From positions 1 through 64,000 of the forward strand of contig JAHHIH010000004.1 in NCBI GenBank assembly GCA_019358835.1: DNA of 64,000 bases. The letters are read 5' to 3'. A program made the translations under genes and the position numbers. The DNA is from Tildeniella torsiva UHER 1998/13D (GTDB taxonomy: Bacteria; Cyanobacteriota; Cyanobacteriia; Phormidesmidales; Phormidesmidaceae). Position 1 is the stretch's first letter; each line of letters starts with the position of its first letter. The notes beneath the pieces are model-generated. The model was not told where the DNA came from, made no database searches, and was given only the letters and a program-made list of their open reading frames with translations. Below are positions 58,506 through 64,000 of this stretch, piece by piece.

Positions 58506-59699
58506 CTACTTCTTGCTGTCTGGTTCAACAGACGCTTGCATGATTTGCTCGATCTGCTCTTCCATGGTTTTGAGCAGGTGGCTTAGAGCCTCTAGGGTCC
58601 GCGCTGAGGGAGGCTCGATGGTAATCGACTGGCGAGCCCGCTGGCGAATCTCGCAGATCCGTTTTTGCAGGGTTTGGGCGACGCCGAGGGCATCTTCTCC
58701 CATCTGCTTGATTTGCTGCTGTTGGTAAAACTTCAGCGCCGCTCCTCGCAGTACCTGGAGGGTAGCTTCTTCACCGTGGGAGCCTGCCATCAGCCGCAGA
58801 CGCAGCAGCACGCGATCGCCTTTGTACAGCCGCTCAATATCGGCCTGTTTAGGCTGGGTGGTGGGCAATAGGGGCAGGTGAGTCAGCCGCTTGAGTTCGT
58901 TGATCACACTTTGAACCTGGTCGAGGCTGAGGTTTTTGAGCGCGGCCTGCACCACACCGTCTTTGCTCCAGAGCACCTGACCATGGCTGGGTCGTCGTTC
59001 TAAATAGAGCCGCCCAATGCCTTCGGTTAAAACCTGGTAGAGCAGTGCCTGGGTGAGTTTGGGGGGCGGCAAGCGGTGCAGCTGATCGAGGGGCACCTGG
59101 CTGAGGATGGGATCGAGGGCAAGGGTGAGGGGTTGAGACTCTAGCTCCGCCACTGGCTGGGCCGCTGGAGGAGTTTCTATTGGTGGTGGCGAAGGAGCAG
59201 GTGGCAGGTCAGGAGTCGGGGCGGGGCGATGGTCAGAGACCGGCTCCAACGGGCGATCGCTGCGCAGATCCTCAGGGCTGTCAACAATAAAGGTGAGAAA
59301 CTCATCGGCCTGGTTTTGGGCATGGGACGGTGCTTCAATCTGCGGCTGAGGCCGAGCTTTTTGACGAGATGCGTAGCTGAGGTACTTGGACAGCATTTTG
59401 CGCTGCCAGTCACAGTCCACAGGCCACGACTTCACCGAGCAGTGAATAAAGGAGACTTGCTTGCGGGCATATTCTATCGCAACGGTGTCTGACGGGTTGA
59501 CCATGCCAAGGTGCAGGCAACTCGACTCTACCGAGAGCGGGATAATCTCGTGATAAAGGCAGGCCTCAAAGGGCAAGATGCTGTCGATTAGGGACAGCAT
59601 TTGGGCCACTTTGAGGCGGCTATCGATGGCTTCACTGCCGCTTTGTATGTCTAGGGCAGAAAGGTCGTTGGATAGAGCGTGGGTGTCGGGCTCCGGCAT
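58506..59699 (-). CDS. PilB/GspE-like protein without an ATPase domain
   Basis: The 397-residue cytosolic protein has an N-terminal GspE-N/MshEN-like domain (about residues 30-110, with IDSILPFEACLYHEIIPLS and LHLGMVNPSDTVAIEYARK). A 90-residue Pro/Glu linker follows, then a region (about 215-330) resembling the N2 domain of PilB (RLTHLPLLPTTQPKQADIERLYKGDRVLLRLRLMAGSHGEEATLQVLRG). No Walker A, Walker B or zinc motif follows; instead a coiled-coil tail. It may be a regulatory partner of the type IV pilus motor or of a second messenger, since MshEN domains can bind c-di-GMP. This is inference from fold resemblance. Confidence 0.6.
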   Translation of the reverse strand: MPEPDTHALSNDLSALDIQSGSEAIDSRLKVAQMLSLIDSILPFEACLYHEIIPLSVESSCLHLGMVNPSDTVAIEYARKQVSFIHCSVKSWPVDCDWQRKMLSKYLSYASRQKARPQPQIEAPSHAQNQADEFLTFIVDSPEDLRSDRPLEPVSDHRPAPTPDLPPAPSPPPIETPPAAQPVAELESQPLTLALDPILSQVPLDQLHRLPPPKLTQALLYQVLTEGIGRLYLERRPSHGQVLWSKDGVVQAALKNLSLDQVQSVINELKRLTHLPLLPTTQPKQADIERLYKGDRVLLRLRLMAGSHGEEATLQVLRGAALKFYQQQQIKQMGEDALGVAQTLQKRICEIRQRARQSITIEPPSARTLEALSHLLKTMEEQIEQIMQASVEPDSKK

Positions 59700-60030
59700 G
59701 GGCCTGGAAAGTTAACGATCAGGATTCCCCTATGCTAGGCGTGAGGCGAGACGCGGGGTTCATTTCTTAAGATCAGCCTATTAATCTTTATGGGAGCCTT
59801 TACCATTTCACTAGGTTTGAGGTCTGTCTTGCCTAGCCGTTCGAGGTCTGGTAATGGTGAAAAAAGGGTTTTTTGAGGACTAAAACCCTATCAGGAAAGA
59901 TTTTCTGTGGAATTGTCATTCATCTGTTGCCGAAAGTCAGCTGTCTAGCTCGCGATCGCACAAAAGGGGCGATCGCGTCTTTCTTTTCCGGTAGAGCTTT
60001 GCAGACAACTCTGCCAACGGTGGTCTAGAG
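59700..60030. other. Intergenic region with HIP1-armed hairpin
   Basis: No gene is seen in these 331 bases. At 59951-59977 CGCGATCGC and GCGATCGCG form a 9-bp stem around a nine-base loop, followed by TCTTTCTTTT, a terminator-like arrangement on the plus strand although both flanking genes are on the minus strand. An AAAAAAGGGTTTTTT hairpin lies near 59860-59875. Confidence 0.5.
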
Positions 60031-62169
60031 CTACTGCATTGGTGCACCTTCCCTAGCCGTGTCGGGGGTGGGAGCCTGACTTGGCTCGGGTGCCGGTGCG
60101 GCGATCGCCTCGTCTGCTGCGGTCTCTACATCCGCCGGGGAAGGCTCAACCGACAGATCGGCGGCGCTAACCTGTTCAAACCCTAGGGGTTCCTCCTGCT
60201 CTGGGGCAATTGTTAGGTCAGCCGGGCTGGGGATCTCTAGAGGCGATGCCTGTGGTGCGGGGGCAGGAACGACATCGGTAGCCACTGGCTCGGCAGCTTC
60301 TGGGGTTGGAGCTATCGTCTCAGGCAAGGGTTCAGCCGGAGTCGCCGTCAGGTCGGTTGCTGGAGATCTGGCATCTTCCTGAGGCATTTCTTTGGCTAGG
60401 TGTTCAGGCGCTGGGGCGTTAGGCTGGGGCATATAGACCGTGCTTTCGGGAAATGCTCCCGGTACAGGGGATGTCGCTGTTACTGGAGTAGCCACGGGTT
60501 GACTGCCTTCCTTGGCGTCGGCCCAGGAGGGGGGAGCGATCCGATCCGGAATTACAGCGGGCTCTGCTCCTGCCACCTCGGCTAAGGGAGCGATCTCAGT
60601 GGGCTCTGCTTCTGCCACCTTGGCTGAGGGGGCGATCGCCACGGACTCCGCTTCTGTTACTGCGTCTGCACTGCTCCTATCGTCAACAGGGGCTGGCTCT
60701 TGGGACGCTACTGCCCCCTGGTCAGCAGGTTCTGCACTGCTGCCGGACGACTCCTCTGGGGAAATCTGCGCATCACCACCCTCTCCGGTGGCGGCTGTAG
60801 AAGGAGGCGTATCGCCTCGGTTGAACAACACGTTGGTGAGGGAAGCGATTTGCGGGGAGGTGCTGCCCCCAGCCGGAAACGCGGCCTGGGAGAAGCGCTC
60901 AACGGTGACCTGCCAGAGAGCTGCTAAGGGATCTGCGTCAGTTGTTTCCTGGTCAGGTGCGGCGGCGATCGCCTCGTTTTCTGCCGGTTCAGCTTGGGCA
61001 ACCGGGTCGCTGGGGGAGGTCCACATCTGTAGTACCTCGTCCACAGGCTCCGCCGCTGCGATCTCTAGAGCAACCGGGGTTTCTGGTTCGGGAGCGGGGG
61101 TCAGTACCCAGTTCTGGGCATGGAGTCCAGGATTTTGGGCCTCATAGGCGGCGATCGCCTGGGCAACAGCATTGGCGCGGCGCTGCTGATCGCGGCGAAT
61201 GCTGGGCTCCGTATTGCCCAACCCAGGCGCATTCCAGCGTCCGGTGTTAGGGTTGATGTAGGAGCGGGTGCGGGCGACTAAAATAGCTTCCGATCCCTCA
61301 TAGCCGTTGGCTTTGGCCTCGGCCAATCGCTCAATGTAGCCCACCCGCCCAATTGCCGCTAGGGGTGACTGATTCGCTAGATCCAGTCCGTTGAGGGTTT
61401 CTTCAAGGGTGAGGTTAAGGCCGTGTTTGAGCGCTCTTTCTCGCAGCACATCTCCCTGATTCTGAAGCCGAGCTAGCTGCTTCTGATCGGCTTCTGCTGG
61501 CGTGCTGGCCCCGTGCTGGTAAGAAAATGTACCCATGTTCCATACGCGGTTGCCGGGGTCACTGTGGCCAAAGTAGGCAGGATTGATAGCGCCATTGGGG
61601 GTGCGGGTGCCCTCAGCACTGCCCACGGCCCAGGCTACTAAGGAGTCTGAATTACCTTCAAACAAACCCGGCAGCGGGTTCGCCGGAACTTTGGGCTCGG
61701 CTGCCTTGGCCTGGGCCATAACCACTGCAGCTGATGGCTCTAGGCCAAAATCGAGGGCTAAGAGCGGGGTCTCTTTTGGCGGTTCGGCCTGGGGCTCGGG
61801 GGCAGGCGGGGGAGCTACTGCCACCATCACCGAGGCCTCGGGTAACGGCGGGGCTGGGGGCAGCAGGGCGGTGGCCGACGTGCTTTCGTTGAGGCCGACG
61901 GCGACCCCGCGCCGATACACCCCAGCGGGCAACTGCTGGGGTGAGTGATAGCGCATGGGCGGGTTGGCCGCCTGGGCCGGAATTGGCAGGGGCTGATTGG
62001 TGATATCCACCGCTGGGGCAGCGGCTACGGCTTCGACTACGGGGGGCTGCTCGGCCCACTGGGGCCGGGCCAGCTCAAAGCTGAGGATGCCGTCGTCGGC
62101 CCGTACGGCAGTGGGGCTAAACAGGGCCAACAGAGCACTGGCGGCTAGAAGAGTGGGATGTAGCTTCAT
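60031..62169 (-). CDS. Large secreted protein with Pro/Ala/Glu-rich tail
   Basis: The 712-residue protein has a signal peptide (MKLHPTLLAASALLALFSPTAVRA). A Pro-rich stretch follows, then a globular domain at about residues 165-350 and a low-complexity C-terminal half with repeated IAPLAEVAGAEPAVI-like units. The globular part reads SDSLVAWAVGSAEGTRTPNGAINPAYFGHSDPGNRVWNMGTFSYQH, then ADQKQLARLQNQGDVLRERALKHGL and GRWNAPGLGNTEPSIRRDQQRRANAVAQAI. The Glu in GSAEGTRT and its surroundings suggest a lysozyme-like cell-wall enzyme, but I cannot name a family. It ends a minus-strand cluster of four. Confidence 0.75.
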   Translation of the reverse strand: MKLHPTLLAASALLALFSPTAVRADDGILSFELARPQWAEQPPVVEAVAAAPAVDITNQPLPIPAQAANPPMRYHSPQQLPAGVYRRGVAVGLNESTSATALLPPAPPLPEASVMVAVAPPPAPEPQAEPPKETPLLALDFGLEPSAAVVMAQAKAAEPKVPANPLPGLFEGNSDSLVAWAVGSAEGTRTPNGAINPAYFGHSDPGNRVWNMGTFSYQHGASTPAEADQKQLARLQNQGDVLRERALKHGLNLTLEETLNGLDLANQSPLAAIGRVGYIERLAEAKANGYEGSEAILVARTRSYINPNTGRWNAPGLGNTEPSIRRDQQRRANAVAQAIAAYEAQNPGLHAQNWVLTPAPEPETPVALEIAAAEPVDEVLQMWTSPSDPVAQAEPAENEAIAAAPDQETTDADPLAALWQVTVERFSQAAFPAGGSTSPQIASLTNVLFNRGDTPPSTAATGEGGDAQISPEESSGSSAEPADQGAVASQEPAPVDDRSSADAVTEAESVAIAPSAKVAEAEPTEIAPLAEVAGAEPAVIPDRIAPPSWADAKEGSQPVATPVTATSPVPGAFPESTVYMPQPNAPAPEHLAKEMPQEDARSPATDLTATPAEPLPETIAPTPEAAEPVATDVVPAPAPQASPLEIPSPADLTIAPEQEEPLGFEQVSAADLSVEPSPADVETAADEAIAAPAPEPSQAPTPDTAREGAPMQ

Positions 62170-62244
62170 GGGGCAGCGGGGGATAGATGGCCAAGAAGAT
62201 TGGGGCTGAGGGGGAATTGGGATTCTGAAGCAGAAGGGGCTGGG

Positions 62245-62811
62245 CTAGAACGGTAGGCGAGGGGGCGGACGATTCAGCGATCGCTCCAGTACGCGATCGG
62301 AGGGCTCGACCATGGCCCAAGAGCCATCGGGCTGGCGTCGCAGAGTGGCAAAGTGAATGTAGCGCCCACGCCCCATGACGGTGCCTGCCTCCACCGACCC
62401 CACGCGCGGTTGGCTAACGCCGCAGTAGCGAAATAGGTAGGCCGGTACCTCTGGGCTCGAAAAATAGATGCAGTTGAATCCCTTGGCAGCCAGTTCTACC
62501 TGACCCGTAAACGGAGCGCGCAGCCGTGCCCCTTGGAGCCGTAGGGAAATATCGCCCAGGCTGCCGGTGACCAACTGCCCGGCCACGCGATCGCCCGATT
62601 CGATTTCCCAGGCCTGCTTCAGCACGATCTGACGGGGTGCCATCGGAGTCAGCCTGCCACAGCCGCTTAGGGTAACCATCAGCAGGCCGAGGCCCAGACC
62701 CAGGGCCAGTCGACCTAGGCTGTGGGGCAGTGTAGCCAAGCGCAGAAACTTAGGCTGAGACAACGGTCGTCTCGCCCACAGACTTGAACATCCCCAGCCA
62801 AACTGACTCAT
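62245..62811 (-). CDS. Putative lipoprotein with SH3/barrel-like domain
   Basis: The frame encodes a hydrophobic N-terminal segment ending in a lipobox (LLMVTLSGCG, Leu-Ser-Gly-Cys) and a mature part rich in short strands (QIVLKQAWEIESGDRVAGQLVTGSLGDISLRLQGARLRAPFTGQVEL, AYLFRYCGVSQPRVG). Lgt, encoded at 22882, would modify it. ATG 62811 gives about 45 residues before the lipobox, longer than usual, so a later start is possible. It begins 13 bases after the preceding gene's stop. Function unknown. The name rests on the lipobox and strand pattern. Confidence 0.7.
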   Translation of the reverse strand: MSQFGWGCSSLWARRPLSQPKFLRLATLPHSLGRLALGLGLGLLMVTLSGCGRLTPMAPRQIVLKQAWEIESGDRVAGQLVTGSLGDISLRLQGARLRAPFTGQVELAAKGFNCIYFSSPEVPAYLFRYCGVSQPRVGSVEAGTVMGRGRYIHFATLRRQPDGSWAMVEPSDRVLERSLNRPPPRLPF

Positions 62812-62824
62812 CAACAGCAGGGCA

Positions 62825-63238
62825 CTATTGAAACCGAAAGCGGTAGCCCGCGTACTCGTCATTTTCGTACAAAATTACTAGCTGCACGGTCGGATCCCAA
62901 GCCATCGGGTAGGCTTCGCGCTCTGAGACCACCCCAGAGCGTACCTGGAGCTGAGGCAGAGCACAGTAGGGCTCGGCCACAATCTTGCGCACGTTTTCTT
63001 TAGGGTCTCGCTCGGGCACCACCAGGAGCTGAGCGAGCTGTTCACGGCTCAACTGGGCCGTACCCTGCACAATTTTTTCGCACCCTTCAGTGCTCTGTGG
63101 CCTGGCGGCCTGCAACCAGCCCCCGGCCCCCTGACCGTCGATGGCCAGTAGCCCTATGGCCAGCAAAATTCCCCCGGCGATAAAGGGCTTGGCGGTTGCC
63201 AGGGTGATTCTCTCCCCCTGCGGATGCATTGAAACCAT
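62825..63238 (-). CDS. Small membrane-anchored hypothetical protein
   Basis: The 137-residue protein has an N-terminal signal-anchor helix (about residues 18-38, PFIAGGILLAIGLLAIDG) and a periplasmic part with two cysteines (EGCEKIVQG and EPYCALPQL) that could form a disulfide. It ends YENDEYAGYRFRFQ. AAGGAG lies upstream of the ATG at 63238. It lies between a membrane gene (44-base gap) and the lipoprotein gene. I do not recognise the family. Confidence 0.65.
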   Translation of the reverse strand: MVSMHPQGERITLATAKPFIAGGILLAIGLLAIDGQGAGGWLQAARPQSTEGCEKIVQGTAQLSREQLAQLLVVPERDPKENVRKIVAEPYCALPQLQVRSGVVSEREAYPMAWDPTVQLVILYENDEYAGYRFRFQ

Positions 63239-63282
63239 AAGCTGACTCCTTGAAACTCAGTGAAGAATGGAGCTACACCGCA

Positions 63283-64000
63283 CTAGAGTTGACCGCCCAC
63301 AACCAGCCCTAAAACCAATAAAAACACCCGAATGGCTGGGCCAAAGGCCAGCTTTGGGGCTAGGGTGGCTCGGTAGAGGGCATAGGCGGTGATGGCGGTA
63401 ATCGCGGCTACCGCTACCGACCAGAGGGCTGGAAAGGCGGCCAATAGAAGATTCAGCGCCAGGCGACCGATGACTCCACCCCCTAGCCACAGCACCCCAT
63501 CCACGAGGGAAAGAGACGCGCCCCTGGTCGAAGGCCCCAGCGAGCGACCAGGGGCAACCAGTGGCCTGGGTTGGCGAGGGGTGACGAATTGGGCGATCGC
63601 TAAACCGGTATCCCAGATGGTGCGACTCACCTGAGCGATTAGTTGAGAAGGCTCTTGGCCTAGGGCCAACAGGTCTGTGGCGAGGGCGCTCCACTGGCTT
63701 CGACCTCGGTTTCTAGGCGAGCCATAGGTGGTGCGCCGATGGCCAGCCGGTTCATCGGCAGGCATGGAGGGAGTTCGAGTCCCTAAAGGTGGGTTGGGGC
63801 GAGCGGCTCGAAAGGCCAGCACAATATTGCCCTGCTGATCCATTTCCGCCGAGGCCAGCACAGCCCGCTCGGTGTCGAGTTCTGGGGGCGCGATCGCCTG
63901 CCCTTGGAGATTGACGGTGGGATACAAACGGATCAAGCGAGCTTGAATCAGATTCATTTCGGCGATCGCCCGCTCTTGCTCTGACGACAGCTGGTTGATC
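63283..64000 (-). CDS. Membrane protein of unknown function, 5' end outside the window
   Basis: The frame is open through the right edge. The 224 residues from an internal Met at 63957 continue upstream in frame with INQLSSEQERAIAE, so the true start lies beyond 64000. It has an N-terminal soluble part with RLIRLYPTVNLQGQAIAPPELD, a basic, Pro-rich linker, then three or four membrane helices (from about residue 150) and ends GLVVGGQL. It begins the minus-strand cluster that runs to 60031. No family recognised. Confidence 0.65.
   Translation of the reverse strand, partial: INQLSSEQERAIAEMNLIQARLIRLYPTVNLQGQAIAPPELDTERAVLASAEMDQQGNIVLAFRAARPNPPLGTRTPSMPADEPAGHRRTTYGSPRNRGRSQWSALATDLLALGQEPSQLIAQVSRTIWDTGLAIAQFVTPRQPRPLVAPGRSLGPSTRGASLSLVDGVLWLGGGVIGRLALNLLLAAFPALWSVAVAAITAITAYALYRATLAPKLAFGPAIRVFLLVLGLVVGGQL

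Noticed and set aside
60512..61147. 211-codon plus-strand frame opposite the large secreted protein
   Set aside because: Antisense of a low-complexity Pro/Ala/Glu region, Ser/Ala-rich shadow with no domain.
1..64000. tRNA, rRNA, CRISPR arrays and transposase genes
   Set aside because: I looked for T-loop consensus, regularly spaced direct repeats and transposase motifs on both strands by eye and found none. A tRNAscan or Infernal run would be decisive.

Overview
The window looks like chromosomal DNA of a cyanobacterium. The octamer GCGATCGC (HIP1) occurs throughout. Cyanobacterial marker genes are present: pipX-pipY, sepF (cdv2) and a DivIVA-like cdv3, a PAM68 homologue, a CSP41-like epimerase, crtB, a DUF2973 protein, a TIGR02450 Trp-rich protein and the Sll0783-Sll0787 nitrogen-starvation (Nit1) genes. 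By eye the DNA is GC-rich for the phylum. Together with the gene styles this suggests a Nodosilinea/Leptolyngbya-type filamentous lineage, but that placement is inference. I saw no rRNA, tRNA, CRISPR array or intact insertion sequence.

Layout. 0-1.4 kb: a 5'-truncated Cache/HAMP sensor remnant and a gene-poor stretch. 1.4-8.8 kb: an accessory block, mostly on the minus strand, of small detoxification or resistance-type enzymes (SnoaL-like, VOC, AAC(6')-like GNAT, two RibD-C reductases, class D beta-lactamase, DUF1772, AzoR), a Uma2 nuclease, and an AraC regulator on the opposite strand. 8.8-23.7 kb: housekeeping genes (murE, rarD-like, queA, lgt) mixed with a histidine-kinase-like protein lacking its phospho-His, a frameshifted SH3 protein, a DnaJ-pentapeptide protein and a sulfatase-fold enzyme. 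24-33.3 kb: pentapeptide protein, der, ecfT-pabB, pipX-pipY, sepF, proC, then an intact MntA-type antitoxin followed by an internally deleted HepT toxin. 33.3-40.6 kb: the Nit1 nitrogen-starvation cluster. A flavin oxidoreductase diverges from six co-directional genes, and each arm is preceded by a textbook NtcA class II promoter (GTA-N8-TAC, exactly 22 nt, TAN3T). 40.7-48.6 kb: membrane and acidic hypotheticals, an archaeal/eukaryotic-type PheS without PheT, a HepT-like relic, small conserved cyanobacterial genes, crtB and glyA. 48.9-53.2 kb: a WecA/TagO-type transferase convergent with a GT39 transferase, then cinA. 53.3-58.4 kb: a 43-aa conserved-looking small protein, aroQ, miaE, a GNAT, coaD-cdv3-ruvA, rpsO and PAM68. 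58.5-64 kb: a PilB-like protein lacking an ATPase domain and a minus-strand cluster of four unrecognised secreted, lipoprotein or membrane genes running off the right edge.

How genes work together. The Nit1 set (Sll0783 homologue, nitrilase, radical SAM, GNAT, AIR-synthase-like, glycosyltransferase, flavin oxidoreductase) should act as one NtcA-controlled nitrogen-scavenging unit. Related Nit1C clusters support growth on cyanide. PipX, the NtcA co-activator, is encoded about 4 kb away. sepF and cdv3 both act in cell division. The points most worth a second look are the archaeal-type PheS, the paired NtcA promoters, the two decayed HepT toxins, the His-less kinase and the unknown secreted cluster at the right edge.
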